DNA of 64,000 nucleotides from Rhynchopus sp. YZ270_cl-10 (Eukaryota; Euglenozoa; Diplonemea; Diplonemida; Diplonemidae), in contig OZ037836.1 in assembly GCA_964035575.1 (NCBI GenBank), positions 124,001-188,000 of the forward strand, read 5' to 3'. Below, one piece after another: positions 1-10,960 of this stretch. The position numbers and the translations under genes are program-made. The notes below the pieces were generated by a model. The model was given only the letters and a program-made list of their open reading frames with translations. It searched no databases and was not told the DNA's origin. How positions within the stretch are numbered: position 1 is the first letter of the stretch; the number at the start of each line of letters is the position of its first letter.

Positions 1-345
1 TGAGGCTGCTATAGCCGTCGAGAAACCAACCATTAATGTCTGTAACATTACTGAGTGGTGACAAATCCAGCGCTGTGAGGCCGCTGCAGTCCTCAAGAAA
101 GCTTTCGGCAATTTGCGTAAGGGTGATAAGTCCAGCTCTGTGAGGCCCCAGCAGTTGGCAAGAAAGCTTCCGTCTATTTGTGTAACGTTGCTGAGTGGCG
201 ACAAGTCTAATACTGTGAGGCTGCTGCAGCCGTGAAGAAACCAATTACCTATTTTTGTAACATTGCTGAGTGATGTCAAGTCTAGCCCTGAGAGGCCGCT
301 GCAGTGGTTCAGAAAGAATGCGCCGATGTGTGAAACTGTTTCGAG
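1..345 (-). pseudogene. UBL-LRR family fragment, LRR part, runs off the window
   Basis: Reverse-strand translation gives recognisable LRR units of the local family (for example NVTDINGWFLDGYSSL and NVTKIGNWFLHGCSSL). The frame shifts once between units, around position 115-130, where a few bases appear to be missing compared with the repeat unit. No start lies nearby and the left end is cut by the window edge. The matching ubiquitin-like N-terminus may be the orphan piece at 1811-2015, separated from this piece by the pentamer array. That link is inferred. The unit form DLSPLSNVT is closest to the type B genes further right. Confidence 0.6.
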
Positions 346-1040
346 TGGTATCCTATACAAGGACCGTGTCGGGACAAATGGGTGGTTGGGGTGTATCAGA
401 CATAGTGTGTGCGTAGAGCGAGAAATGTGTTTCATAATGCAAAGTAAAAAGAGGGGAGAGGGATCACTCAGAGGGATGACTTCTTTTTGTTTGTGGTTTT
501 GTGTTGTTTTTGTTGAAAACCTGACTGCAGTAGTGACATCTGAGGATAACGTCTAGTGTGCAAATGCTTTTCAGTTGTTTGAAAACATGGAAAAATCACG
601 TGTCGCAACAGAATATATCCACGCCACGCCCTCCGCCAGCTTACTTCCATTTCGCGGTCTACGGTGAGATGTCCTACTCCCGCTACCGCTCGTCAGTCAA
701 CGAAACGGGTATAATTGGAACACAAGGGAGCAAATCCTTGTGCGAAGTAAGTGACTCGGTTGTTTCTTTGATTTGTATTTTTTGGGGTGATCTGGGGTCT
801 TTTTTTTCAAGATTATTCACTAGCCATTCACAAAAATTCACAAAAATTCACGAAAACCCACACACCCGCGTATCACGTGTGTTTCCGCCTCGTTGTGAAT
901 TTTTGTGATTTTTTTTTGGTTTTTGGTGTGGTACATAACCGATTACCCGTGTTTCAACCAGTTTAAACGACGGCATTTGCATTTCCGGAATCCACCCGGC
1001 CAGTGGTGGGGTCAATTTGCCGAAATGGACAAGTTCTCGT
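346..1040. other. Intergenic, no gene seen
   Basis: I see no supportable gene. Positions 828-905 hold short direct repeats of a CACAAAAATTCA type. Positions 962-1055 carry a copy of a dispersed motif (CAGTGGTGGGGTCAAT followed by AAATGGACAA) that recurs near 21.0, 21.2, 39.3 and 39.5 kb. Confidence 0.6.
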
Positions 1041-1060
1041 TTTTGGTCAATTTCACAGTA

Positions 1061-1514
1061 CAGTATACACAGTATACACAGTATACACAGTATACACAGT
1101 ATACACAGTATACACAGTATACACAGTATACACAGTATACACAGTATACACAGTTTTCACAGTATACACAGTACAGTACAGTACAGTACAGTACAGTACA
1201 GTACAGTACAGTACAGTACAGTACAGTACAGTACAGTACAGTACAGTACAGTACAGTACAGTACAGTACAGTACAGTACAGTACAGTACAGTACAGTACA
1301 GTACAGTACAGTACAGTACAGTACAGTACAGTACAGTACAGTACAGTACAGTACAGTACAGTACAGTACAGTACAGTACAGTACAGTACAGTACAGTACA
1401 GTACAGTACAGTACAGTACAGTACAGTACAGTACAGTACAGTACAGTACAGTACAGTACAGTACAGTACAGTACAGTACAGTACAGTACAGTACAGTACA
1501 GTACAGTACAGTAC
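1061..1514. repeat. Tandem array: 9-bp CAGTATACA units then about 69 GTACA units
   Basis: Positions 1061-1170 hold about twelve copies of a 9-bp unit (CAGTATACA), one with TTTTC in place of TATAC. From about 1169 to 1514 the array becomes a pure pentamer GTACA. The pentamer contains the palindrome GTAC, so either single strand can fold back on itself with one mismatch per unit. It has no stop codon in any frame on either strand, so long YSTVQ or YCTVL open frames across it are not genes. The 9-mer contains the pentamer plus TACA, which suggests one array grew out of the other. Confidence 0.95.
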
Positions 1515-1810
1515 GCAAGTCGCACCCCCGTTATCGCACCGTCAGCTACAATGTGTCGTAGCGTTCCTGCCTCGTAATCTGTCAAAGTTTTGCTTCGGGT
1601 GAGAGCAAGGGTTTTCTCCCTATCCACCCCCGCTTCAATTCCCTTCAGGTTAGCTCTGCCTTTGCCATTGGCTTCGCAGTCGTCTTCGTACGTGAGAGTC
1701 GAATGAAGAACATCCGTTCTCGCACAACGTGGCCCAGTCTACCCAAGCTTACCGTCTTCACATCAACGATGCTCCCATCGTGCGTTTTCACCTTAGTCGT
1801 GTCTATCCAC
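1515..1810. other. Intergenic, no gene seen
   Basis: Sequence between the pentamer array and the orphan UBL piece. No coding signal or repeat that I recognise. Confidence 0.5.
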
Positions 1811-2015
1811 GTCCACGCAATTCTTAATTTTCGTGAGGATGATTGTGTCTCCAGCACTCAGCTGCGTGATGTCGTCTCCTTCGTCCTTCCCTCCGAAGCC
1901 CATGTGGAAGCTGTCCTCAGCCAACCCCACTGCAGACGCCACCTTCTGCCGCATCGTCTCCGTTGTGTCATCCACACCCACCTCGATCATGAACAAGTTG
2001 TCGTCATACCCTTGA
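1811..2015 (-). pseudogene. Orphan ubiquitin-like domain fragment of the UBL-LRR family
   Basis: The reverse frame reads IEVGVDDTTETMRQKVASAV and then a GFGGKDEGDDITQLSAGDTIILTK-type stretch. This matches residues of about 15-70 of the UBL domain in the intact LRR genes. The first strand, which carries the start codon in intact copies, is not in the same frame, and no linker or LRR follows downstream, where unrelated sequence and the GTACA array begin. It is a broken 5-prime piece of a family member, possibly the partner of the LRR fragment at 1-345. Confidence 0.65.
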
Positions 2016-2309
2016 TGGTTACGTCTATTTTGTCTTCTTATTTGTGTTGCTCTGTTGTGTGGTGGGGCTGTGGGAGTAGGAGAGGACATCAGAACACTGA
2101 AGGAGGCAATCATGGTGGGAAGAAGGCACGGAGTGCGTGGAAGTTAACTCTTGTGAGAAGGAGCAATCCACCGCCGAAGCACTGAAGAGGTTTGACTGCA
2201 GCAAGAATCTACTGAAGCAGGGGTTCCGAAGGAAGAAGTGCAGGAGTAGGCATCCCGAAGCATGCCTGAAGTAGGAGTAGTAAGTGTGGCAAATGCACTG
2301 CTTTTATTT

Positions 2310-2462
2310 TGCCTTCCTTCAAAACTACACACACAACGCTTTTTTGGTTTTTGGGAGACACACAAGGTGCCAGGTTCTATGATAAGCACGGAACCACCCT
2401 GCACCTGTTTGTCATATTGTTTCCCGTGCAATACATGGAGAAACGTTTCGCACTCGAAACAA
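2310..2462 (-). repeat. Hairpin-rich repeat module, copy 1
   Basis: About 150 bp, also at 5092-5246, 13089-13241 and 41052-41203, with partial copies at 9084-9182 and 26090-26213. It contains GGTTC...GGAACC, GCACGGAA...TTTCCCGTGC and GTTTCG-CACT-CGAAAC, three possible stems. The last stem stays perfect in other copies while its loop changes (CACT, CAGT, CTGT). The first two stems share bases and cannot form together. Confidence 0.7.
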
Positions 2463-2939
2463 GGGAAACCATGACAACACAGGTGCAGGGGTTTTTTAAA
2501 GTTTGCTGCATTTGCATATTTTTCTGCTTTATGACAAAGAACAAGAGATACGTAAGAGCAGACACGCCGCTAGGCTGTGTATTGACAGAGCAAATAGAAA
2601 CATGTATACATGTTCCAGAGAGGGAACAGAGAAGCGTCACAAGAAAGCGCTACGACGAGCGTAGCAGAAAAAATCGTAAGAAAGTCACAAGAGATGTTAG
2701 CAAGCATCCAGCACTCAATCCACTAAAGGACTACATGAGCACTATGTAAGAGAAAAAACAACACTAACATTCATGGAGCCAAGGGAGCGAAGGGTGCACA
2801 CGGCACCGAGAAAGAAACACGAAGGATACCCGAGTATCCCGCACTCTGTCCTACGAGAGACCACCAGCTCTCTTCCCCGGACAGGCGAGCCCACAAGTGC
2901 TCTGTCCAATCCACGAGATCAACCAGGATCTTAACTTAA

Positions 2940-4840
2940 ATACAGGTACAGACTCATATGACTTTCATGCAGCGAAAAAGAATGGCAAACCAGAGTGCAA
3001 ACAGCACCGGGAGAGAGCATCAAAAAACATCCGAGAAGCTAATACTCAAGTCAAGCAAGAGATCCCGAGAACTCATCACTAGGCTCCAACAAGAACTTAA
3101 TCTCTAACCTAGCTCAACCAAGAACTCTACCCAAGCAAGACCAATCCATACGAGAGATCACAAGAACTCATCACTAGGCTCCAACAAGAAACTTAATCTC
3201 TACCCTAGCTCAACCAAGAACTTCACTCAAGCAGGACCCCCATACGAGACGTCACAAGAACTCGTCACCTGGCTCAACCAAGAACTTAATCTCTCACCAG
3301 GCTCATCCAAGAACTGTACTCACGCAGGGTTACCAAGTATAAAACTCATCAATGTATGTGATGCAGAAGAAACAAAACAGAGTGCAAAAGGCACAGAAAA
3401 ACGAAAAACCATCGAGCAAAATACTCAAGTCAAGCAAGAGATCCCGAGAACTCATCACTAGGCTCCAACAAGAACTTAATCTCTAACCTAGCTCAACCAA
3501 GAACTCTACCCAAGCAAGACCAATCCATACGAGAGATCACAAGAACTCATCACTAGGCTCCAACAAGAAACTTAATCTCTAACCTAGCTCAACCAAGAAC
3601 TTCACTCAAGCAGGACCCCCATACGAGACGTCACAAGAACTCGTCACCTGGCTCAACCAAGAACTTAATCTCTCACCAGGCTCATCCAAGAACTGTACTC
3701 ACGCAGGGTTACCAAGTATAAAACTCATCAGTGTTCGCGGCGCAAAAGAAACAAACAAAGTGCAAACAGCACATAGAGAAAACGTAAAACATGACACATA
3801 TCCGAACATCAAATACTCGATCCACACAAGAGATCCCAAGAACTCATCACCCATGAGAGACTAGCCCCCTCGGCACTCAGTCTCACACTAGGGCTCAACC
3901 AAGGACTTTTCTCCAGCAGGACCACCAAGTGTATACTCATCCGCATTCATGTAACAGGAAAGGAAGACAGAGCAAACAGACACAAAAAACATCCGAGCAT
4001 AAATACAACGGTAATTCATGAGACCACAGAGCTCTACCCCTGGAGAGACAAGCCCAACTGGCGCACATCTCCTATCACCCGGGATCAACAAGCCTACAAG
4101 TGTCATCGAGACCTCTAACCCTGGAAAGACGAGCCCATACGGCACTCAGTCTCTTTATCACCCGGGATCAACAAGATCTCTACGCAAGCAGAACCAACCC
4201 ATGCGAGAAGCCACAAGAACTCTAACCCTGGAGTCACCCGGGATCATCAAGAACTCTGCTCAAGCAGGGTTACTCAGTATTAGCTCATCCGCTTTTGTGC
4301 CACAGGAAGAAACAAAACAGTGTACAAGTAACATAACAGAACACAAACACCACAGAGAGAGCGAAAAATCCCCCGAGCAAGAACTCTAACCCATGAAAGA
4401 CGAGCCCATCCGGCCCTCAGTCTTATCACCCGGGATCATCAAGAACTCTGCTCAGGCAGGGCCATATAAACTCATCAGTGTTCTTGTAACAGGACAGAAA
4501 AAACAGTGCAAGCAGACACGAAAAACATCCGAGCATAGATACAACAGTAATGCATGAGACCACAGAGCTCTACCCCTGGAGAGACAAGCCCAACTGGCGC
4601 TCATCTCTTATCACCCGGGATCAACAAGCCTACAGTGGCATCGAGACCTCTAACCCTGGAAAGACGAGCCCATACGGCACTCAGTCTCTTTATCACCGGG
4701 GATCAACAAGATCTCTACGCAAGCAGAACCAACCCATGCGAGAAGCCACAAGAACTCTAACCCTGGAGTTACCCGGGATCATCAAGAACTCTGCTCAAGC
4801 AGGGTTACCCAGTATTAGCTCATCCGTATTCATGTAACAG
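2940..4840. repeat. Satellite-like tandem array of CAAGAACTC-type units
   Basis: Higher-order repeats. The segment starting AATACTCAAGTCAAGCAAGA at 3041 recurs at 3420 (period about 380 bp) and, more diverged, near 3812. A second type, beginning GAGACCACAGAGCTCTACCC at 4018, recurs at 4552 (534 bp apart) and again near 41.63 kb. Both types are built from sub-units of about 30-45 bp that start CAAGAACT and often contain ATCACCCGGGATCA or CTCAACC. A degraded stretch lies at 21467-21600. No stable open frame runs through it. Confidence 0.75.
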
Positions 4841-5091
4841 AGCAAGCTGATCAAGCAGGTTAGCCAATGAGGCACTATTTTTAGAAGAAGAAAACAGGGA
4901 GCGGGGGGAGGGAAAGCTTTTTGATAAAAATTAGCGAAATACAAAAACCAGCGCGTGTGGAAGAAAAAAGGAGAGGAAAATATTTTTTCTGATTCAAAGT
5001 GGTGTTTACGTTTTGGGTACGGGGCGGAGAATAAAATCTGTTCGATAAAAGAAACGCGAGCTTATTGTTTTATCTTGTTCATTTTATTTTT

Positions 5092-5246
5092 CCTTCCTTC
5101 AAAACTACACACACAACGCTTTTTTGGTTTTTGGGAGACACACAAGGTGCCAGGTTCTATGATAAGCACGGAACCACCCTGCACCTGTTTGTCATATTGT
5201 TTCCCGTGCAATACATGGAGAAACGTTTCGCACTCGAAACAAGGGA
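5092..5246 (-). repeat. Hairpin-rich repeat module, copy 2
   Basis: Nearly identical to 2310-2462 and directly abuts the end of the long composite copy, so two elements are joined head to tail. The three stems are conserved. A distant relative lies at about 5395-5520, keeping GGTTC...GAACC and the GAGACACAT stretch. Confidence 0.7.
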
Positions 5247-5699
5247 ATAGAAACAACTCCCCCCCTCCCCTTTTCAACCCATCCCTGCCGCACAAGGGAC
5301 CACAGCGTTGCCGCAGTAGGGAAGGGGTGGACGAGCCGCCGATAACATTAAAGAGAAAAAACAGTTTTCTTTCCTTACGTCAAAAACTCTCTCTTTTTTA
5401 ATTGATTTGGTTTTGGTTGAGACACATCAATGGTGTAGGTTCTGCGGAATCACTGAACCACCCATATCCTGTATCACATCGTTGATTGTTCTTTCCCTGC
5501 GTTGACTGCAGGAAAGTTCGCGAAAACTATCGCGACCAGTTTACAATAAAAGACTCCAGCGTCGGTTTTCTTTTACACAGAAATAACAAGAAACGATAAC
5601 CTGAGCTGACACCTGGGCGTTCACGCCAAACCCAGAGTGCCGTACAAACCCAGAGTGCCGTACATAGAGGCACAAATAATATAACCTACATTCTTGAAC

Positions 5700-8344
5700 T
5701 CTTCTACTATTGGACGCATCCTTCGTCCCGACCAAGACCTTCTCCGAAGACCTGATGCCTGACAACAACCTAACCACCAGCGGGTCCACCCCTGTAGGTG
5801 GGAGGAGGAGACCTGACACCCAGCTCTCGCTTGTGTTTGCGGAGGACGGCACTCACAGTGGTGCTCAAGCCGAGGTGCATGAGGTGTCCATCCGGGAAGT
5901 TCTCCACAAAGCAAGATCCGAAGGTCGCAACCCTGCCACGTCGCGTCAGTCTCCTGGGCAGTAAGCGCACAACGTGTTGCCACATCCGCCGTGATATCGT
6001 GAATCCCACCTCAACCAAGGGGTGCGACTCCAGGGACCACGCGTAGCTCCTGACTCCCGATTACTATCCAGAGGTACGGAGGGTGTCGACCTCCTTGTGG
6101 CGTTACACAACCAGCATGTCCCCCACGCCGCACCCATCAACGCCAAGTGCTGCAGGGCCCCTCGCTTCCAGGAGTGGTCGCGAACCTCCGGGAAGTACAG
6201 AGAGGTTTCCCGTCCCAGGCTGTGAACGTCTGACATACTGAACGCCACTCCGCGTTGCTTCCAGTAGCGGACGACGGGGAACATGTACTAGGGGAGGGTG
6301 TACAGCAGCTCGGCTGGGTCCCCTCGCAGCTTGGCCACCTTCCGAGCCGCACTGCTCATGATGTGACCTTTGGATGAAGAAACAAGAGGATTAAAAAACA
6401 CAAGTACACGTGCACGCAGTGATCAGCTGCTTGTGTTCATTGGCATTCAGCTGGACATGACGGCGAAGACCGTGTGCCAGACGAGAACTGGAGGCGTAAG
6501 CTGCTCGTGTCGCCGTTCCCCCGGGTCCTCACGTCATGCAGAGCGGTGGCACCACCACATCGGGTGTTACGGATGGACACTTGGTCATGCGCATGCCGAT
6601 CGCCGGATTCGCTCTGATTGCTGCCTCTCTCATCAGATTAGCTGCCACTGCGCTACAGCCGTAGACTGGGACAGGACTATGACCCTATTCGACGCTACTC
6701 CTACTAAAGGACTTTCGTCGTGCGGAGGTGAGGGCCTCGATGTGTGTTGATGGAGGCGCCTGTCTGCCATATCTGGTCGAGCGCCAGCGACGGTGCCTCC
6801 TTTGTCTTGTTGGGCCCTACGACAATGAAAGGTGAAAACGCGTGTGAACTGGACGCTGCGACACCGTCGAACGCTTCTCCTGCATCTTGATCTGCGCAAA
6901 CTTGTGCGCATCCAGCAGCAGCTTCGACAGCGCCACAATCTGGTTCGGGCGGAAGGTTGCGCGACTGCTAGATCAGACGCATCACGAACATGTCGCGCTG
7001 CCCCTCCGCCAGATGCTTCCACGGCACCACGTGGTGATCGGCGACGGCGGCATCGGCGTCACGTCAAACCCGAGGGCCGCTGCAGCACCCGAGTTTGTCT
7101 TCTCCCCGGCCGCCATGTCCGCAACCCCCTCAAGCGAGGAGTCCTTCTTCGACGGGTTCACTGTCCCAACAAAGGCAATGTTCTCGCGGTGGGTATTCGT
7201 CGAAAAGTTCTTCAGATTCGTAGGAAACTCTCCTGCCGACGCGCGTACCCGTCAATTCGCATTGAGGAGCTGTTCACTGCCCTCATCGCCATGGCTGCAG
7301 CTGACTCTGTTGCCCCGCGAGATTACGGCCTGGTGGCTTCCCACGACAACTCCACGGCGGAGTCACGTACCACGAAGGATCTTCACTGCCTTTTCCTGTG
7401 CGGAGACTGATGGATCACTTCGCACTTCGCAGGCATACTAAGGCATCGCGGCCCCGACATCCCCTAGAGAATCTACGCAACAGAGAAGGTTGTGGGTGAG
7501 CGCTCGATGTCGTGCAGTTGTGGTGTGAGGGAGAACCGGTTTAGACTCTTGTCGTATAGGGGGTGGCATCTGAGCATGGTACCCCTATGTCGTATTCCCT
7601 CGCATCGATCAGAAGGCGAGCCAATCGGTCTTCTGCGCGATCTTGAAGGTGGGGCAGCCTTGCGGATGGGGACAATACTGGTGATACGGATCACCCTCTA
7701 TTCCTTCAGGGCGGCGCTACACATCAACGTCACCTCCACAGCCATGCAGACTAGGATGTAGTACCTCTGGTACTTCCACGTGCGCTCACTCGCCCACACA
7801 CCGCAATCCTGCAGCTCCATGTTCCGCGTCATCGCAACGGAGCGTGAACAGCGTCCCATAAAAAACAACGCCTCCTCAGCAGGGAAGCCGATCCGGATCC
7901 CAGGTACATCCGTAAACGTCATACAGGCTCAGTGGGCTCGTCGTCGTCACATTGCAGGGAAAACTACGCAAGCAACGGGCACTAGTGTCGTGTAGGTTCC
8001 GTCCGACACAACCTCCACGTCTGGAAGCTGGCGCCGAGCACCTGCAGCATACGTCCTTCGTTCCCGTCACCGGAGTGTACGAAAACTCCCGCTACACCAC
8101 TGGCAACCACTGCCCACTCTTGCGCGGTCGTTGCTGTCGGCGGGTGCTACGGTGTCCTGCTCAAACGCTCTGCTGGTACCTGCCGTCCAACGTGCGTGTG
8201 AGTGACACAAGATTGTGGAGGCACGTCGTTCTGCTTCTTCCGCAGATGGCCTCCCAGCGTCGTTTGTCGCCAACCCGAAGCGTCGTGGTGGACACACAGA
8301 TCGCAGCCTGTGCACGGGATCGCTCCTGCAGGTTCAGCGTCTAG
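5700..8344 (-). pseudogene. Degraded protein-coding debris, unknown family
   Basis: GC-rich sequence with broken reverse-strand frames that look like former coding DNA. Examples are a VVRYWKQRGVAFSMSDVHSL stretch near 6250-6290, preceded in frame by MSSAARKVAKLRGDPAELL and a stop, a NIAFVGTVNPSKKDSSLEGV stretch near 7125-7185, and a WKYQRYYILVCMAVEVTLMC stretch near 7725-7785 that resembles a membrane segment. Frames change several times over 2.6 kb and no long uninterrupted frame survives. I do not recognise the parent family. More than one gene may be mixed here. Confidence 0.4.
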
Positions 8345-8488
8345 GCCAGGACGGTTGTGTCACCAGTACTCAACCGCGTGAGTCCGCACCTTCGGGCATC
8401 ACCTTCCCTCATAGCTCATGTCAAAGCCGTCTTCGCACAGCGCTGCTGCAGACGCCATCGTACGCCATACGTCCGCAGTTGTATCATG
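8345..8488 (-). pseudogene. UBL-LRR type A fragment (start of the UBL domain region)
   Basis: The plus strand matches the antisense of the type A UBL coding region (compare 10755-10905), with several substitutions and small gaps. It stops abruptly at about 8489, where the AAGCTTTTTGATAAAA repeat module begins, at a point inside the codons after GTTGTATCAT. The gene was therefore truncated at the junction with that repeat. No LRR part remains beside it. Confidence 0.6.
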
Positions 8489-8489
8489 T

Positions 8490-8664
8490 AAAGAAAGCTT
8501 TTTGATAAAAATTAGCGAAATACAAAAACCAGCGCGTGTGGAAGAAAAAAGGAGAGGAAAATATTTTTTCTGATTCAAAGTGGTGTTTACGTTTTGGGTA
8601 CGGGGCGGAGAATAAAATCTGTTCGATAAAAGAAACGCGAGCTTATTGTTTTATCTTGTTCAAG
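8490..8664 (-). repeat. AAGCTTTTTGATAAAA...TTATCTTGTTCA module
   Basis: About 170 bp, nearly identical to 4914-5082 and 13250-13418. Diverged copies lie at 9237-9382, 16430-16602, 37065-37300 and 42069-42515 (split). A copy in the opposite orientation is at 31137-31310. It carries a GCGCGTGTGGAAGAAAAAAG core. It appears both alone and as one end of the composite element. Confidence 0.75.
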
Positions 8665-8694
8665 AAAAGCTTCAGTTGTATTTTGCTGTTTTAA

Positions 8695-9016
8695 ACGTCA
8701 GTTTTGTATTTCCATGACTTTTCAGTTTCTATCCTCTGCGATATGACGCGCAAACACGCCGTTTTCAATTTGATTCGCAGACCGATACTGACTCACGAAG
8801 TTGCTGTGTCAAAAAACACCTTCCTCTGCGAGGCGGGATACCACAGCGACAACGTCTATCACTCATGCGCCTATGAGTCGCTCAATGGCGTCATCGCTTT
8901 TATCATGACTACAGGGGTCCAACCCTGCACATTCTCTCACAACACGAATCATTCACACAACACAAACCAAGAGGAAAATGATGTTTTGTTTCACAGTTTT
9001 GAACCAACTAAACGTG
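8695..9016. repeat. 320-bp dispersed repeat, copy 1 (other copy 16085-16412)
   Basis: Two near-identical copies lie downstream of the two most similar type A LRR genes (9515-10960 and 16738-18177), so they probably moved as part of one segmental duplication. On the plus strand both keep an open frame starting RKHAVFNLIRRPILTHEVAV. The frames agree for about 70 residues and then diverge. With only two close copies, an open frame does not prove coding. Confidence 0.6.
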
Positions 9017-9069
9017 ACCCCAGCATATAGAGCACGGGGTGCAAAGAAGCAGAAGGCGAGCAAGAAACC

Positions 9070-9382
9070 ATTATATTTTTCATCCCTTCAAAACGTCACA
9101 CACAACGTTTTTGGCATTCGGGAAACACACAAGGTGCCAGGTTCTATGATAGGAGAAACGTTTCGCACTCGAAACAAGGGAACGCTTTGTGAAAATAATA
9201 AAAACTCCTTTCATCATTTGTTTAGTTGGCACGCTACCCACGTCATACACAAAAACCAGCGCGTGTGGAAGAAAAAAGAAGAAGAAAATAATTATTATGA
9301 TTGAAAGTGGTTGTTTACGTTATGGGTACGGAAAATCTGTTCGATAAAATACACGAAAGCTTTTTGTTGTATTTTGTTCACT
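9070..9382 (-). repeat. Shortened composite repeat
   Basis: Positions 9084-9182 hold the hairpin module with its middle missing: GGTTCTATGATA joins straight to GGAGAAACGTTTCG. A short stretch shared with 12790-12855 follows (AGTTGGCACGCTACCCACGTCATA). Positions 9237-9382 then hold a diverged end module. Confidence 0.6.
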
Positions 9383-9514
9383 AAAAAAGTCGTATAATAA
9401 TTCCTTTTGTGGAAAAGTGCAATTCAAAAAATGAAAACTGGAAAAGCAAAACATCAAAAAGTTGTCGCTTGAACAGGCCAATGAGCAGCTAGACTCTCGA
9501 AACATGCACATGCC

Positions 9515-10960
9515 TCACATGCACACACAATCGCGCTTGTTCTTCTTCTTGAGTCCAAGGCTGTCCACGACACTGCTCGATCCGGTGACGTTGATGCTGC
9601 ATTTACGTAAGTTGCATTCGTTGAGTGCTCCTCGCCCAATATGCGTCGCACTCGCCCACCCAGATAAGTCCAGTGTTCGCAACGAGCTGCAATAGGTGAT
9701 GAAGTCGTATCCAACGTGGGTTACATTGTTCCACCCAGACAAGTTGAGCTTTTTCAGTGAGCTGCAGCCGAAGATGAAGCTGTTGCCGATATGCGTCACA
9801 CCCTTCCACGCGGAGAGGTCCAACTCGGTCAATGCACGGCAGCTGGAGAGGAAGTCAGATCCAACGTGCGTCACGTTGCTCCACCCAGATACATCCAGCT
9901 TCGTTAATGAGCTGCACTTGTGGAGGAAGTAGTCCGTAATTTGCGTCACCTTGCTCCACCCAGATACGTCCAGTGTGGTCAACGAGCTGCAGTTGGAGAG
10001 GAAGGAGCTGCCAACCTGCGTCACGTTGCTCCACCCAGACAAGTTAAGTGTTCGCAATGCGCTGCAGTCGGAGAGGAAGCTATCCTCAATTTGCGTGACG
10101 TTGTTCCACGCAGGCAAGTCAAGTGTGGTCAACGAGCTGCACTCCTTCAGGAAGGCACTCCCAACATGTACCACATTCTTCCACCCAGATAAGTCCAGTG
10201 CGGTCAGGGCACGGCAGTTGTAGAGGAAGGAGCGGTCAATGTGTGTTACATTGCTGCACCCAGCGATGTCAAGTGTGTGCAATGCGCTGCAGTCGGAGAG
10301 GAACCCTCCACCAATGTGCGTCACATTGGTCCAACTAGATAAGTCAAGTGTCTGCAACGATCCGCAGTTGAAGAGGAACGAGGTTTCAATGTGCGTCACA
10401 CTGGTCCAACCAGACAAGTCAAGTCTCGTCAACCTGGTGCAGCAGTCGAGAAAGGAGCTTCCAATGTGCGTCACATTGCTCCACCCAGATAAGTCAAGAA
10501 CGCGCAATGAGTTGCAGCTGGAGAAGACGTAGTCGCGTATTGTGGTAACACCTGACACACCACTCAGATCAAGTTCCCTAAAATAAGCCCTCAAATCTTC
10601 CAATAAATCATGTGTAATCTCAGTAACAACCTCCGCCTGCAGAAACAAATGAACCAGCTTGGGATCTGCAAGGAGTTCGAACCTCTCTGACGTCAGCCTT
10701 GTCTCACCCAAGTCACGAAGAGCTGCAATGGCGTCGTCCTTCTGCGACTTCGTCTTCGTCAGCACAACTGTGTCCCCAGCACTCAGCTGCGTCGTGTCGT
10801 CTCCTTCGGCCAGCAGCTTCCCACCGAAGCTCATGTCAAAGCCGTCTTCGCACAACTCTGCTGCAGTCGCCACCTTCCGCCGTATGTCCGCAGTTGTATC
10901 ATCCACACCCACCTCGACTGTGTACTTCTCTCCGTCAAAGCTCTCCACACATATTTCCAT
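9515..10960 (-). CDS. UBL-LRR protein, type A, with CaaX-like C-terminus
   Basis: 481 residues from the ATG at 10960. An upstream in-frame TTG at 11179 is not used because the family homology begins at MEICVE. Residues 1-70 are a ubiquitin-like fold (MEICVESF, IRRKVA, SFGGKLL, LSAGDTVVL) with no terminal GlyGly. Residues 75-115 form a helical linker. Residues 128-455 hold about 13 LRR units of 23-24 residues (NVTHIGSSFLxxCSSLTTLDLSGW), of the BspA/TpLRR type. The tail is a basic KKKNKR followed by CVCM. Known biology: a C-terminal Caax box after a basic patch can be prenylated and bring a protein to membranes. No signal peptide is seen, so the protein is probably cytosolic or membrane-attached on the inner face. 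The partner is unknown. Confidence 0.88.
   Translation of the reverse strand: MEICVESFDGEKYTVEVGVDDTTADIRRKVATAAELCEDGFDMSFGGKLLAEGDDTTQLSAGDTVVLTKTKSQKDDAIAALRDLGETRLTSERFELLADPKLVHLFLQAEVVTEITHDLLEDLRAYFRELDLSGVSGVTTIRDYVFSSCNSLRVLDLSGWSNVTHIGSSFLDCCTRLTRLDLSGWTSVTHIETSFLFNCGSLQTLDLSSWTNVTHIGGGFLSDCSALHTLDIAGCSNVTHIDRSFLYNCRALTALDLSGWKNVVHVGSAFLKECSSLTTLDLPAWNNVTQIEDSFLSDCSALRTLNLSGWSNVTQVGSSFLSNCSSLTTLDVSGWSKVTQITDYFLHKCSSLTKLDVSGWSNVTHVGSDFLSSCRALTELDLSAWKGVTHIGNSFIFGCSSLKKLNLSGWNNVTHVGYDFITYCSSLRTLDLSGWASATHIGRGALNECNLRKCSINVTGSSSVVDSLGLKKKNKRDCVCM

Larger units (their letters stand above)
2300..5082 (-). mobile_element. Composite interspersed repeat, long copy
   Basis: The element has four modules, given in plus coordinates. 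2310-2462 is a hairpin-rich module. 2463-2760 is a unique-looking module shared with 41.2-41.55 kb. 2760-4845 is a long tandem array. 4845-5082 ends in an AAGCTTTTTGATAAAAATTAG...TTATCTTGTTCA module (4914-5082). Read on the minus strand it starts TGAACAAGATAAAAC and ends with GAAGGAAGG followed by an A-rich run, like the tail of a retroposed element. A second copy with the same module order lies at 41052-42515, and a short copy lacking the interior at 13089-13418. No transposase or reverse transcriptase lies inside, so it would be non-autonomous. Confidence 0.6.

Noticed and set aside
905-1627. Long open frames through the first pentamer/9-mer array on both strands (STVQY, YCTVL proteins)
   Set aside because: The repeat unit has no stop codon in any frame, so the frames are open by composition. 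No domain or start context.
2310-2462. tRNA-derived SINE with internal promoter boxes
   Set aside because: GGTTCTATGAT is only a weak match to a B box and no A box is found at a proper distance.
2940-4840. CRISPR array
   Set aside because: Units are long, nested and diverged with no constant repeat and unique spacers; the context is eukaryotic.
2940-4840. Spliced-leader RNA gene array (expected if kinetoplastid)
   Set aside because: No spliced-leader exon-like sequence followed by a donor GT was recognised in the units.
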